DNA of 64,000 nucleotides from Lentilactobacillus rapi DSM 19907 = JCM 15042 (lineage in GTDB: Bacteria > Bacillota > Bacilli > Lactobacillales > Lactobacillaceae): contig NZ_AZEI01000076.1 in assembly GCF_001436255.1 (NCBI RefSeq), positions 372,001 to 436,000 on the forward strand, written 5' to 3'. This document shows, piece after piece, positions 19,159-28,765 of the stretch. Numbering within the stretch: position 1 is the stretch's first letter; each line of letters begins with the position of its first letter. The position numbers and the translations under genes were made by a program. The notes beneath the pieces are model-generated. The model was not told the origin of the DNA, did no database searches, and was given only the letters and a program-made list of their open reading frames with translations.

Positions 19159-20664
19159 TTATAGATAATCCAATAAATAATTTAATAAGAGAACCCAACG
19201 ATCACGATCTAAGTTGATCTTCAAGTGGGCTAGTTTTTGTGCTTGATCTGTTACTTGGCCATTAACGCCCATAATTGCCGACCGGAACATCCCCAACCGG
19301 CTATTATCCGTCCACGTATAAATTTGCCGTTGATCGATATCGGCAGACCGAATAAGATAGTTACTCACCGTATAATGTTCTAACGTGTAAAAATTAACGT
19401 TCAGTTTGGACATATCACCAAAGTTCAACATTGTGACCAGCCCAATTTGGGTATGCGGCAGTTGGCGTTTAATTTGGCGAAGATAGGCGTAACCGATTGA
19501 ATGGACGCGATGAGGTAACCGCTGCAGTCCGGCACGATATTGATCAGCAAACCTCGTTCCCATTTGTTTATCAGATTGGTTGGTCACTTTTAGTTCAATA
19601 ATCAAGGGTTGGTGTAATCGATTGGCGATTTTTAAATAATCACCAAAAAGTTCAACATGATGGTATTTTTTTACGGTTTTAAGGCTTAACGTATTGATCT
19701 CTTGCGGACGTTTATGAGGAATCGAAACAGTATCATCATGGGCGCAAATAAAATGGTGATCCTTGGTTTCTTGAATATCCATTTCAACGTATGGAAAATG
19801 AAACCGACTGTTCTTCTTCAATGCCGCAATCGTATTCCCGGTTCCGTTGTGATCAATAACGCCCCGGTGAACGATAATCGTTTGGGGTCGTGGCGGCCGA
19901 CCATTGTTAACATTTGCGGCACCAATAACGGTAGTCAATAAGAGGCTAACCCCACCAAATACCCACAACCGGCCAGACTTCCAATCAAAGTGAATCGAAC
20001 TTGAAAACAATCTCAACATTGTTTTCAGCTCAACTATCGGCACCACAAAATTGATCAGCCCCTTGGAAATGAACCAAATTGTCTGATTTGATATCAGATG
20101 GTTGAAAGCGGTTATGCCGGTGATGATCGCAAAAACAGCGACCACCATTTCGAGGATTGCCAGCCAAGATCTAACCAGATCGCCAAAGGAGCCATCACGC
20201 CATGCTAATTTGAGGGTTCTAATAAAACCAGCTTCATCCCCTGAAAGTAAAAGAACTAAAAACTTACGAATTCTCAGCGTCAGTCCCAGCGCCAACAGGT
20301 AAAGAATCATCAAAGAAATGACGATCACCTGGCGATTAACCGTAATCCAGGTAAACATTGCCCCCGAAACTGGAATTGCGGCTTTGATAAAATTGGTGAA
20401 CCCAAACAGCCCCAGTGGCAACCAAAGAATTGCCAGCCAAATAACCGCTAAGTAGAGACCAATCAATTTCTTTGATGTGAGTTTAAGTTGATTAAACCCT
20501 CTTGGTAAGCTGATAAATATGACTGAACCCAACATCCCAACAAAGATTAACAGCAAGATCATCAACAGCCAGCTACTGTGAAGGCCGTTTTGGATCCATT
20601 TGAGCATGGTCATGATGCAAACAAATAATATTATTAAGAAAGGTACTCGTCGATCACTATTCAT
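19159..20664 (-). CDS. Membrane-bound glycerophosphodiester phosphodiesterase
   Basis: 501 aa in two halves. Residues 1-250 hold about eight hydrophobic segments (a GDPD membrane domain). Residues 255-500 are the catalytic GDPD domain: IIVHRGVIDHNGTGNT carries the HR catalytic motif, and VEMDIQETKDHHFICAHDDT the metal-binding E-x-D and second His. The expected role is cleavage of glycerophosphodiesters or of glycerol-phosphate from teichoic or lipoteichoic acid material at the membrane. Transcribed after ddl but separated from it by a terminator. Confidence 0.9.
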   Translation of the reverse strand: MNSDRRVPFLIILFVCIMTMLKWIQNGLHSSWLLMILLLIFVGMLGSVIFISLPRGFNQLKLTSKKLIGLYLAVIWLAILWLPLGLFGFTNFIKAAIPVSGAMFTWITVNRQVIVISLMILYLLALGLTLRIRKFLVLLLSGDEAGFIRTLKLAWRDGSFGDLVRSWLAILEMVVAVFAIITGITAFNHLISNQTIWFISKGLINFVVPIVELKTMLRLFSSSIHFDWKSGRLWVFGGVSLLLTTVIGAANVNNGRPPRPQTIIVHRGVIDHNGTGNTIAALKKNSRFHFPYVEMDIQETKDHHFICAHDDTVSIPHKRPQEINTLSLKTVKKYHHVELFGDYLKIANRLHQPLIIELKVTNQSDKQMGTRFADQYRAGLQRLPHRVHSIGYAYLRQIKRQLPHTQIGLVTMLNFGDMSKLNVNFYTLEHYTVSNYLIRSADIDQRQIYTWTDNSRLGMFRSAIMGVNGQVTDQAQKLAHLKINLDRDRWVLLLNYLLDYL

Positions 20665-20678
20665 ATTCCCATCCCATA

Positions 20679-20726
20679 TAAAAGGCTGGTCGCGATCAAA
20701 CCAAATGTTTCATCGTCGGCCAGCCT
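20679..20726 (-). terminator. Terminator of ddl
   Basis: AGGCTGG and CCAGCCT arms with additional pairing CGACGATGAAACAT/GTTTGATCG, followed by TTTTATAT on the minus strand. Confidence 0.75.
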
Positions 20727-20741
20727 CATTTATTCAACTTA

Positions 20742-21875
20742 TTAATTCTTTTTGATGATCTGGTCTTTTGGATCCAATGGTTTGAAATCGTATAAGATTT
20801 TACTTTGACGTTCAAATTCCTCGATTGCCAATTGAATCAAACGATCAATCAATTCAGTGTAGGAGATTCCAGAAGCAGCAAATAACTGTGGATACAAGCT
20901 AATGTTGGTGAATCCAGGCAACGTGTTGACTTCACTGACATACGGAACGCTATCCTGAGAAACAAGGTAGTCGATTCGAGCCATCCCTTTTAGCCCCAAA
21001 GCGCGATAAGTCTCCAATCCCATCTCGGTGATTTCTTCAGCTAATCGGTCGGAAATATCAACGGGAACATCAAACTCCACATGACTTGCATCTACAAATT
21101 TGTTGTCATAAGTATAGAATGCATCACTTTTCGGCACTTTAATTGCCCCTACTTTAGAGACGATTGGGTGATGATTCCCCAGCACGGAAATTTCCAGTTC
21201 CTCAGGTCCTTCAATGGCTTCTTCGACCAGAACTTTGCTGTCATAACGGAAAGCATCGCGAACCCCTTCAAGATAATCGGCTTCATTTTCAACTTTGTGA
21301 ATCCCCACCGAAGAGCCTTGATTAGCTGGCTTGACAAACAAAGTTTTGCCAAGCTCATCGCTCAACTTCTGATAAGTATATTGTTCACTGGTCATTGGCG
21401 TGATGACTTCATAATGCGTCGTTCGAACGCCAGCGAGCTGCAGGATTTTTTTGGTAATGTCTTTATCAAATGACATTGCGGATCCCAAGACGCCAGTGCC
21501 AACGTATGGCTTCTGAAGTAACCGTAATAATCCTTGAATCGTTCCGTCTTCACCTAAGTTACCATGAATAATTGGGAAGAAAACGTCGATATTTGACACT
21601 CCACCTAAATTAATCACGGGAGCAAGTGGGTTCTTATGATCCAGCTTTGCAAGTTCTTCTTTTGCCACAACATCTTCAGGTTCGCCGTTAAATACCCGTG
21701 CGGATGCCTCGTTACCTAAGATATAGCCGCTTTTAGTCATTAAGAAGAGACTCACTTTGTACTTATCTTTGTCCATAGCGTCAAAGATGTTGTGGGCTGA
21801 TCGTTTGGAAACATCGTGCTCAGAAGAATTGCCACCAAAGATCAAGCCAACGTGTTGCTTTTTGTTCTTTGCCAT
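20742..21875 (-). CDS. ddl: D-alanine--D-alanine ligase
   Basis: ATP-grasp ligase that makes D-Ala-D-Ala (or D-Ala-D-Lac) for peptidoglycan precursors. KKQHVGLIFGGNSSEHDVS opens the protein; LFVKPANQGSSVGIHKV and MARIDYLVS...SEVNTLPGFT are the ATP-grasp and metal sites. Start ATG 21875 gives 377 aa. In many lactobacilli an F in the active site (motif KMF) marks D-Lac specificity and intrinsic vancomycin resistance; here the corresponding stretch reads DNKFVDASH, and I cannot assign specificity by eye. Confidence 0.95.
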   Translation of the reverse strand: MAKNKKQHVGLIFGGNSSEHDVSKRSAHNIFDAMDKDKYKVSLFLMTKSGYILGNEASARVFNGEPEDVVAKEELAKLDHKNPLAPVINLGGVSNIDVFFPIIHGNLGEDGTIQGLLRLLQKPYVGTGVLGSAMSFDKDITKKILQLAGVRTTHYEVITPMTSEQYTYQKLSDELGKTLFVKPANQGSSVGIHKVENEADYLEGVRDAFRYDSKVLVEEAIEGPEELEISVLGNHHPIVSKVGAIKVPKSDAFYTYDNKFVDASHVEFDVPVDISDRLAEEITEMGLETYRALGLKGMARIDYLVSQDSVPYVSEVNTLPGFTNISLYPQLFAASGISYTELIDRLIQLAIEEFERQSKILYDFKPLDPKDQIIKKN

Positions 21876-21982
21876 GATTTCCACCCTATTCGTATATTCG
21901 TATAGTTTCCAGAAACTTAAGTATAACATGGAAACCGGTCACGGGATATATTGAAAACTGGTTTTTATTGGCTAATTAACTA

Positions 21983-22753
21983 TTAGTCCCGCTTTAATTG
22001 CTTTCTGGCAAATAAGAACCGGGTGACGACAATCAAAATAGCGCCAAAAATGATTAACGAGATAATCAGGGCAAAGGGATTGTATGCACCACTGCTTTGG
22101 TATCCCAATACCAATTTCGCAAAATTGACCACCCAACTCATTCGGAATCGGTAATCAATCATCGCCTTAAAGATAAATAACAGAACAACCCCACCAGTAA
22201 TTGGGGCAATAATTAAAATTAAGCGTTGCGCAACCTTTGAGAACAGCGTCAGAAAACTACCAATGACCATTCCAAGCAATGAGCCAACCGCCAGCATTAG
22301 AGCACTCATCACAAAGTTGAGCACCCCATTGACGAGGGGGTTCGAAAAGTAAGTATCATATACCCTCGTGAATAGATTAAAGGGCGCGTTATCGGTGATT
22401 GGCGACAGGAATAAATAGCCGTACAGTAAATTAAACGTATTCCCAATCAAAATTAGCAACCCATTAACGCTTAACTGCGCTTCAAAAAAGGTGCTTCTGG
22501 AAACGCCATTTTGAATGAGAAATTTGAAGTTCTCATATGACAACGTCGAGATCACGAAAATGTAAAATCCAAATACGGCCGAAACCGAGCCTCCCCGTAA
22601 TTGATCCACAATTGAGAAGCTTGAAAGGGTTCCTGAGATGACCGACAACAGAAATGGTAAGATAATGATCAAGGCGATTAGCGTTAAATAAACCACCCCA
22701 ATCAAGGGGAGCTGCTTCTTGAAAAGATATTTAATCACTTGCTTAGTTTTCAT
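21983..22753 (-). CDS. ABC transporter permease (ABC-2 type)
   Basis: 256-aa polytopic protein with about six TM helices (LIGVVYLTLIALIIILPFLL, AVFGFYIFVISTLS, LGMVIGSFLTLFS and others). It overlaps the end of the ATPase gene by 11 nt. The ATG at 22753 follows GAGGGGAG; an upstream ATG at 22771 would hide that site. With the adjacent ATPase and GntR regulator it resembles YtrA-type operons, which respond to wall-active compounds. Substrate unknown. Confidence 0.85.
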   Translation of the reverse strand: MKTKQVIKYLFKKQLPLIGVVYLTLIALIIILPFLLSVISGTLSSFSIVDQLRGGSVSAVFGFYIFVISTLSYENFKFLIQNGVSRSTFFEAQLSVNGLLILIGNTFNLLYGYLFLSPITDNAPFNLFTRVYDTYFSNPLVNGVLNFVMSALMLAVGSLLGMVIGSFLTLFSKVAQRLILIIAPITGGVVLLFIFKAMIDYRFRMSWVVNFAKLVLGYQSSGAYNPFALIISLIIFGAILIVVTRFLFARKQLKRD

Positions 22754-23621
22754 GTCGCTTGCTCCCCTCATATTGATTAGTTAAAAAGACAAAAAGTTTC
22801 TGGAGATCAAAATTAGACAGCTGAACGGTATCAGGTAACCGGCGATCATCCAGGTCGCCATAAACATAGTTAGCCCGGATATTTCCCATATCATCATGAC
22901 CAACAACATTGAGCCCCTTCGTGTATTCTTCGACCTCATTTTTTTGGCCAACAACTGAATGAGTCTTTGCCAACACATCTTCAACCGGCTGATTTAAAAT
23001 GATTCGACCCTGATCGAGAATAATCACGTCACTAATAATATTGGCAACCTCTTCAATTAAGTGAGTCGACAAAATAAATGTCCGTGGATTGTCAGCATAG
23101 GAATCAAGTAATTCTGTATAAAATAATTCTCGATGATTAGCATCCAATCCAAGAACCGGCTCATCCAATATGACAAATTTGACTGGCAGACACAGTGCAA
23201 GGATTAGCTTAAAGATTGAATTATAACCAGTCGATAATTTACCAAACTTTTGTCCCATATCAATTTTAAATTCGGCAATCATTTTGTCAGCTAATTTATG
23301 ATTGAACCCACCATATATCAACTCACTGTCCTTAACAATCTGGGAAAGTTTCGCGCCATTTGGATACAAATCAACTTCACTCATTAAGTACATCAAGCCG
23401 AGCTTTGAATCATTGTCGGCAACGTTTTCTGAATCAATTTTAACTTCACCGGAACTGGGAAAAATCCGGTCGGTAATAATATTGAGCAATGTGCTTTTCC
23501 CAGCCCCATTGCGGCCCAAAAGCCCATAAATTTTATTTTCCTCAAAGGCTAAATTCACATCCGCAATGACACTTTTGGACCCATACGATTTGGAGACGTG
23601 ACTTACTTCCAACATACTCAT
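22743..23621 (-). CDS. ABC transporter ATP-binding protein
   Basis: 292-aa single nucleotide-binding domain. Walker A GLLGRNGAGKSTLLN (about residue 34), Walker B VKFVILDEPVLGLD, and the H-loop STHLIEE are in place. The signature is LSTGYNS rather than LSGGQ, as often in the YtrB/EcsA-like group. It overlaps the gntR stop by 4 nt and the permease start by 11 nt, so the trio is tightly coupled. Confidence 0.9.
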   Translation of the reverse strand: MSMLEVSHVSKSYGSKSVIADVNLAFEENKIYGLLGRNGAGKSTLLNIITDRIFPSSGEVKIDSENVADNDSKLGLMYLMSEVDLYPNGAKLSQIVKDSELIYGGFNHKLADKMIAEFKIDMGQKFGKLSTGYNSIFKLILALCLPVKFVILDEPVLGLDANHRELFYTELLDSYADNPRTFILSTHLIEEVANIISDVIILDQGRIILNQPVEDVLAKTHSVVGQKNEVEEYTKGLNVVGHDDMGNIRANYVYGDLDDRRLPDTVQLSNFDLQKLFVFLTNQYEGSKRHEN

Positions 23622-23986
23622 TGACTATAACCTCGTTTCACTAAATCTAGTAGCTCTTCTTCAGAAATATTCAGATTGCGCGCCTCACGAACCAAATTAA
23701 CGATAAACGCGTCAAAGAAGCCATCGCGTTTAGCTTCTACTATCCGCTGTCTGGCTCCCTGCTTGACGAACATTCCTAATCCTCGCCGCTTTTCAATTAA
23801 CTGCTTTGAAACGGCAATATTCATCCCTTTCAGGACAGTTGCCGGATTAATGTGGAACTCTTTTGAAATCTCGGTTGTCGATGGAATTTGTGCCCCTTCT
23901 TCAAACCCGCCAGAAGCAATTGCATCTTCAATCTGTTCGGCAACCTGACGATAAATCGGTTCTGAACTATTAAATTCAAATTGCAT
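23618..23986 (-). CDS. GntR-family regulator (YtrA subfamily)
   Basis: 122 aa. The N-terminal winged helix (about 5-75) contains SEPIYRQVAEQIEDAIASG and the recognition region EISKEFHINPATVLKGMNIA. The short C-terminal tail lacks a FadR/UTRA ligand domain, as in YtrA-type repressors that sit in front of ABC-2 transporters. ATG at 23986 is chosen (AAGGTGG upstream), and an in-frame GTG exists at 24001. It lies 32 nt after the BceB-like permease and overlaps the ATPase, so it probably controls the set. Confidence 0.9.
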   Translation of the reverse strand: MQFEFNSSEPIYRQVAEQIEDAIASGGFEEGAQIPSTTEISKEFHINPATVLKGMNIAVSKQLIEKRRGLGMFVKQGARQRIVEAKRDGFFDAFIVNLVREARNLNISEEELLDLVKRGYSQ

Positions 23987-24018
23987 TCCGCATCGTCCCA
24001 CCTTTTCTTTTCATCACG

Positions 24019-25848
24019 TTATTTCTCCACCTTTGTCTGAGGTACGACAATTTTGCTATAGATCATCACCGTAATCCCATAGTAGATTAGATAGAGAATA
24101 CTAAACCCGAGAGCCGACCAGCCAAATGTTTGATAGGCGCCGTGTAACAGATTGGCCTTAATAAACATTTGTAAGCCAAAGGCCACGTCAATAATGCCTA
24201 ACACAGCCGGAAGAATAAACAGTCCCAGGATCTGAACGGCAATGGAACGATTAAGAACGGATTTTCTGGCCCCAATCTTATTGAGCATCTCAAATCTGGT
24301 TTTATCACTGGCAGCTCCACTTAAAATCTTAAACATCAAGCAACTGGCCAGCATAGCTAGAAAGGCAATTCCAAGGAAAATGCCCATGAATTCCAAGCTC
24401 CCAAAGACACCCTTCAATAGTTGATAGGTTTCAAAGGCACCGCCGACTCCAAGCCCTTCACTCACCTTTTTACCGTACTGTCGAGTTTGGAGATTAGTAA
24501 TCTTTGAAAGTGTTGTGGCAGCTGCATCCATGTCTTTTACCCGAACTAATAATAAAGTATTGGCCTTGGCATTAATTTGATTAAAGGTGGTATCAGAAAC
24601 CAACCTAATCCGTAAGCTTCTGGTTAGCGGTGTCTGTAAATTATTAAGGCTGGCATAGGCTGTGGATGCGCGGTCTTTCAGTTGAGTCAGACTGGCATTA
24701 TCAATCTTTGATTTTAACTGGGCCTGATTGGTAAAGTGAGCGTATTTGAATGGCTGAGCTTCAAACTGGCTTGCCCGATAATAAACGCTTTTGGTGCTGG
24801 GATCAACTTTTTGCTGGTAGGTGACCTGAGTCTTTCCGTCAATGCCGCCAACTAATGATTTCATTTTAGGAGATGGATTAGTCAGCCCAACCGCATAGGC
24901 ATTGTTACCGGCGGCCATCATCGGCACCATTCGTTGAAAACCAATTCCAACTGTGATTGCCCCGAGTGCCAAAGCAAACAGTAACGAAACGACTGAAAGA
25001 ATCTTTGTATAGTCACGAATTCTAAACTTTAACTGAGAAATCGTAAAGTTGTTAAGACCTTTGTAGCTGGTGTTTGAGCGTTGAACGGCTTCCAAAATCA
25101 TGACAAAGAAGGAATTGAACACAAAATAGGTACCAAGGACAATGGTAATTAACCCAATCCCGATTGCCAACAGTTGAAGGTGATTAATATCATACATAGC
25201 GTAATAACCGATCGCCAGCAAGACTAATCCAACAACGGCTTGAACGAAAAGCGTCCGTTTCTTTGGATCTTTCCAGTCACTTTCTTGATTAGACCGTAAC
25301 AGATTAAGAGCAGATGTCTTCATGAAAGTTCGGGCGTTGACCAAACCGGCGATTACAAACAACACCAAAAACAAGATCAAGGTTGACCACACGGCTGGCA
25401 TATAAAAAGCAGAAAAGTTAGTTAATGGAACATGGATTTGGCTACTCAATAGGCCACTGAGTCCTTTTGTAAACCCAACTCCCAGGATAATGCCAACAAA
25501 AGTAGAAGCCAACCCAATCACTAAAGTTTCTAGAATAATTAACTTGCTGATGACCTTTGACTTGGCCCCCAGCATCATGAAGAGACCATAATCATGCTTT
25601 CTCATACTCATCAAAAAGTTGTTGGCATAGAACACATACACCAGGGTGATAATTGCCAACAGAATTGAGCCAAAGATGAAGACAAATTTGGCATTCTGAC
25701 CGACCGGACTACTGGTGGTGAACTTATCATTGGTCGAGATGGCCTCGAACATATAGAAAATGGCAGTGGTGATCATCATGCCTGAAAATAGGACCAGGTA
25801 GTCTTTCCACCGAGATTTGACGCCTGATAATGAAATTTTAAATAACAT
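24019..25848 (-). CDS. BceB-like ABC transporter permease (FtsX family)
   Basis: 609 aa with the Bce/Vra layout: two FtsX domains and about ten TM helices, plus a roughly 190-residue extracellular domain (about residues 310-505) between the seventh and eighth. Motifs such as YVFYANNFLMSMRKHDYGLFM match the family. Such permeases export or detoxify peptide antibiotics and signal to a partner histidine kinase. No kinase/regulator pair is next to this one; the window's only two-component system lies 30 kb away. Confidence 0.88.
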   Translation of the reverse strand: MLFKISLSGVKSRWKDYLVLFSGMMITTAIFYMFEAISTNDKFTTSSPVGQNAKFVFIFGSILLAIITLVYVFYANNFLMSMRKHDYGLFMMLGAKSKVISKLIILETLVIGLASTFVGIILGVGFTKGLSGLLSSQIHVPLTNFSAFYMPAVWSTLILFLVLFVIAGLVNARTFMKTSALNLLRSNQESDWKDPKKRTLFVQAVVGLVLLAIGYYAMYDINHLQLLAIGIGLITIVLGTYFVFNSFFVMILEAVQRSNTSYKGLNNFTISQLKFRIRDYTKILSVVSLLFALALGAITVGIGFQRMVPMMAAGNNAYAVGLTNPSPKMKSLVGGIDGKTQVTYQQKVDPSTKSVYYRASQFEAQPFKYAHFTNQAQLKSKIDNASLTQLKDRASTAYASLNNLQTPLTRSLRIRLVSDTTFNQINAKANTLLLVRVKDMDAAATTLSKITNLQTRQYGKKVSEGLGVGGAFETYQLLKGVFGSLEFMGIFLGIAFLAMLASCLMFKILSGAASDKTRFEMLNKIGARKSVLNRSIAVQILGLFILPAVLGIIDVAFGLQMFIKANLLHGAYQTFGWSALGFSILYLIYYGITVMIYSKIVVPQTKVEK

Positions 25849-25869
25849 AATGCACTCCTTAGAAGTTAA

Positions 25870-26622
25870 TTATTGTTCAAAGGTTCCAAGCTTTTCGAGA
25901 ATTTGTTGGTAGAACTCATTTCGACTCTTCCCGTCAGCATCAATTTCGTCGCCGATCTTGCCGTCTTTAATAAACAAAATTCGCTTACAGAAACTAGCTG
26001 AAAACGGATCATGAGTCACTAGGAGAATTGAGACCCCTTGTTGATTGATGTTCGTCAAGGTATCCAGGAGTTCCCGAGCATTGGTTGAATCAAGGGCACC
26101 GGTTGGCTCATCACCAAAAATAATTGATGGATTGGCAACCAAAGCTCTGGCAGCGGCCACTCGTTGCTTTTGACCACCTGACAGCTGAGTTGGATATTTG
26201 GATAACAGATCATCAATCCCTAATTTCTTGGCGGCTGCTTCAACTGACTGTTTCGTTTCGCCTGCTTTTTTATTTTGCAACGAAAGCGGCAAAGCAATAT
26301 TTTCCTGAGCTGTCAAAGTTTCTAGCAAGTTAAAATCTTGGAAAATGAACCCTAATTTTTCTGAACGGAAATCTGACATTTGGTTAGCGGTTAAATTAGT
26401 CACATCTTTACCATCAATTTCAACAGATCCGCTGGTTGGCTGGTCTAAAGTTGCCATAATATTAAGTAAGGTGGTTTTCCCAGAACCGGAAGCACCCATG
26501 ATCCCAACAAATTCACCTTGTTGGACGGAAAAGGTAATCCCTTTCAGTGCTTCGTATGGTTTGGGGCCGTTTTGGTCATATGTTTTATGCAAATCTTTTG
26601 TGCGTACGATTTCGGTTGTCAT
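25870..26622 (-). CDS. BceA-like ABC transporter ATP-binding protein
   Basis: 250 aa. Walker A MGASGSGKTTLLN, Q-loop, signature LSGGQKQRVAAARAL, Walker B SIIFGDEPTGALDS and H-loop VTHD are all intact. It belongs to the MacB/LolD/BceA group that pairs with FtsX-type permeases; the partner follows 21 nt downstream. It is the first gene of the five-gene operon, with palindromic repeat copy 2 upstream. Confidence 0.93.
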   Translation of the reverse strand: MTTEIVRTKDLHKTYDQNGPKPYEALKGITFSVQQGEFVGIMGASGSGKTTLLNIMATLDQPTSGSVEIDGKDVTNLTANQMSDFRSEKLGFIFQDFNLLETLTAQENIALPLSLQNKKAGETKQSVEAAAKKLGIDDLLSKYPTQLSGGQKQRVAAARALVANPSIIFGDEPTGALDSTNARELLDTLTNINQQGVSILLVTHDPFSASFCKRILFIKDGKIGDEIDADGKSRNEFYQQILEKLGTFEQ

Positions 26623-26812
26623 GATATTCCTCCTGCGTTGGTTGATTACTTATGTAACTAACTATATATGCAGAGCTATAAATTGTCAACACTACCAAAT
26701 CAAATTGTAGCGGTCTTCTCTGTAAGAAGCCGTCATGACAATGATTATCTGACAAAAAATGGCCAGGTTGAGACATGGGTCGGCAAAGTGTTTGTAAATG
26801 CAACTTAACTTT

Positions 26813-26940
26813 CTGATAAAGCTTGTGACAAACGGCTGATCTCCGCCATTTAACAAAAAGGATCAACTATTCCAAAATCAGGAATAATTGATCCTTTCCG
26901 TTAAATGCTGGGATCAAATCGCCTTTCGTCTCAATCTCGT
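26813..26940. repeat. Dispersed palindromic repeat, copy 2
   Basis: It shares GACAAACGGCTGATCT, CCATTTAAC, the stem CAACTATTCC-AAAATCA-GGAATA and GGGATCAAA with copy 1. The central stem is AAAGGATCAACTATTCC (26857-26873) with its near complement (26881-26897). One arm change C to T is matched by G to A in the other arm, a compensatory pair relative to copy 1. The rest of the 26623-26974 gap shows nothing else I can name. Confidence 0.82.
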
Positions 26941-26974
26941 CGTTTAAATTAAATTGCCAACAAAGTGGTTGCCA

Positions 26975-27844
26975 TTACTCTAGATTATCAGTATTAATGA
27001 CGTTCTGGGTTCCTCGTTCGGTAATGATCGATACCAGGACATTATTAATCATTTGCATCCGTTTTTCATCAGTCACACTGGTTCCTAAATCGTGCTGCAA
27101 CTGTGATACGGCATCTTCTGAAATGGCAACCGCTCCTTGGACAATAATCTTTCGGGCTGACAGAATGGCAGTGGCTTGTTGCCGTTGTAGCATTGCGTTG
27201 GCAATTTCCGTTGCGTAAGCCAAGTGCGTCAATCTGGTTTCAACAATTTCCAGACCGGCCACGTCCAACCGTGCCTGCAATTCCTTTTGAAGAGCTTTTG
27301 AGACCTCGGTTGAATTTCCTCGCAGCGTCAATTTATCCGTATCCTCATCGAAACTGTCATATGGGTATTGGCTTGCGATATGCCGAATCGCTGATTCACT
27401 TTGGATCTCCACAAATTGTTCATAATCTTCAACACTAAAAATTGCTTTGGCTGAATCAACGACTCGATAAACAATAACGGCCGCGATTTCAACTGGATTA
27501 CCCTTTGAATCATTCACCTTAATAATTGAACTATTGAAATTACGCACCCGCAAAGAAATTGTCTGCTTGCCTGTTAAAGGCACCGTCATGAATAATCCGG
27601 ACGTGCGGATTGTACCAATATATCGACCAAAAAAAGTGAGTACTTTTGCTTCATTTGGTTGGATAATTGTCAGTGAACTTGCGAATAATAAATCAAGAAT
27701 GATTACAATACTACCTGAGATAACGGTCAATACCGAACTGGACTGGCTGCCATTCCATAACATGTAACCGCCCAAAATCAGCAGGATCAGAACACAAATC
27801 AATCCAATAAAGCCATTTACATGAAATACATTTTTTTCTTTCAA
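26975..27844 (-). CDS. SPFH/band 7 domain membrane protein
   Basis: 289 aa. TM helices at about residues 11-50 are followed by the SPFH (stomatin/prohibitin) domain: PNEAKVLTFFGRYIGTIRTSG and RVVDSAKAIFSVEDYEQFVE. A helical tail carries LARLTHLAYATEIA-like and RQQATAILSARKIIVQGAV segments. The start is TTG at 27844 with GGGGGCGG upstream. These proteins form membrane-domain scaffolds. No NfeD or FtsH partner is adjacent, so a role cannot be named. Confidence 0.87.
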   Translation of the reverse strand: MKEKNVFHVNGFIGLICVLILLILGGYMLWNGSQSSSVLTVISGSIVIILDLLFASSLTIIQPNEAKVLTFFGRYIGTIRTSGLFMTVPLTGKQTISLRVRNFNSSIIKVNDSKGNPVEIAAVIVYRVVDSAKAIFSVEDYEQFVEIQSESAIRHIASQYPYDSFDEDTDKLTLRGNSTEVSKALQKELQARLDVAGLEIVETRLTHLAYATEIANAMLQRQQATAILSARKIIVQGAVAISEDAVSQLQHDLGTSVTDEKRMQMINNVLVSIITERGTQNVINTDNLE

Positions 27845-27919
27845 AAAAGCCGCCCCCTATATCAAATGATTTCGGTTACAAATCAAGTATATAGTGGTCG
27901 GCTCTTAATTGAAAGCGAA

Positions 27920-28750
27920 TTACTTTACATTCTTAACTGGTAGAACGGCACCCTTGTAATGGTGGTAAATCCACTTTTGAGTACTCTTCGATTGAAGGGC
28001 TTTAACAAGCTTTTTAATGGCTGGCTTATTTTGGTCGCCCTTGCGAGTTGCAATAATATTGACATATGGTGAGCTGCTCTTTTCAATGGCGATTGAATCA
28101 GTTCGTGGATCCAAGCCAGCTTGAACAGCATAATTGGCATTAATGACAACCGCATCGCCTTCACCGTTCTTATAAATGGTTGGTAACAGCTTTGGTTCAT
28201 AACTGTGCTTGAACTTCAAGTGACGAGGGTTTGACGCAATATCACTGAAATTAGCTGATGTAATATTGACACCCTTCTTGATTGTGATTAAACCGGCATC
28301 TTTAAACAATGTCAAAACTCGGCCATAATCGGGAGTATTACTGCTGACAATAATTGTGGCATTTTTCTTGAGATCTTGAAGCTTCTTAACTTTCTTAGAG
28401 AAAACGGCAATTGGCTCCAAATGAACCCCACCGGCATTCACTAAAGTACCATGATTTTCCTTGTTCCACTGATCCAAGAATGGCACATGCTGGAAGTAAT
28501 TCGCATCCAGTTCACCATTTGCCAGCGCTTTATTAGGCATTACATAGTCTTGGAAGGTCGTGATTTTTAGCGTAACCCCTTCCTTTTTAAGTTGTGGCGC
28601 AACATGTCTCAAGATTTGAGCATGAGGAACTGCTGATGCACCAATTTTTAAGGTCGTTGTTTTCTTACTTTGACTGCTTGAGGAAGAACACCCAACTAAC
28701 AACACCGCACTAAATAATACTGCAACTAAACTCAATAATTTCTTCTTCAT
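27920..28750 (-). CDS. metQ: Methionine ABC transporter substrate-binding lipoprotein MetQ
   Basis: NlpA/MetQ-family lipoprotein of 276 aa. The signal peptide ends in the lipobox LVGC (Cys about residue 21), followed by a Ser-rich linker. The mature domain begins TLKIGASAVPHAQILRHVAPQLKKEG and contains ANYFQHVPFLDQWNKENHG, both typical. Third gene of metN-metI-metQ, under the Met-type T-box upstream. Anchored on the outer face of the membrane. Confidence 0.95.
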   Translation of the reverse strand: MKKKLLSLVAVLFSAVLLVGCSSSSSQSKKTTTLKIGASAVPHAQILRHVAPQLKKEGVTLKITTFQDYVMPNKALANGELDANYFQHVPFLDQWNKENHGTLVNAGGVHLEPIAVFSKKVKKLQDLKKNATIIVSSNTPDYGRVLTLFKDAGLITIKKGVNITSANFSDIASNPRHLKFKHSYEPKLLPTIYKNGEGDAVVINANYAVQAGLDPRTDSIAIEKSSSPYVNIIATRKGDQNKPAIKKLVKALQSKSTQKWIYHHYKGAVLPVKNVK

Positions 28751-28765
28751 ACGAAAACCTCCAAA

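Noticed and set aside
26585-26866. 93-codon minus-strand frame upstream of the BceA-like gene
   Set aside because: It overlaps the start of the ATPase gene in another frame and runs into the palindromic repeat; no coding features.
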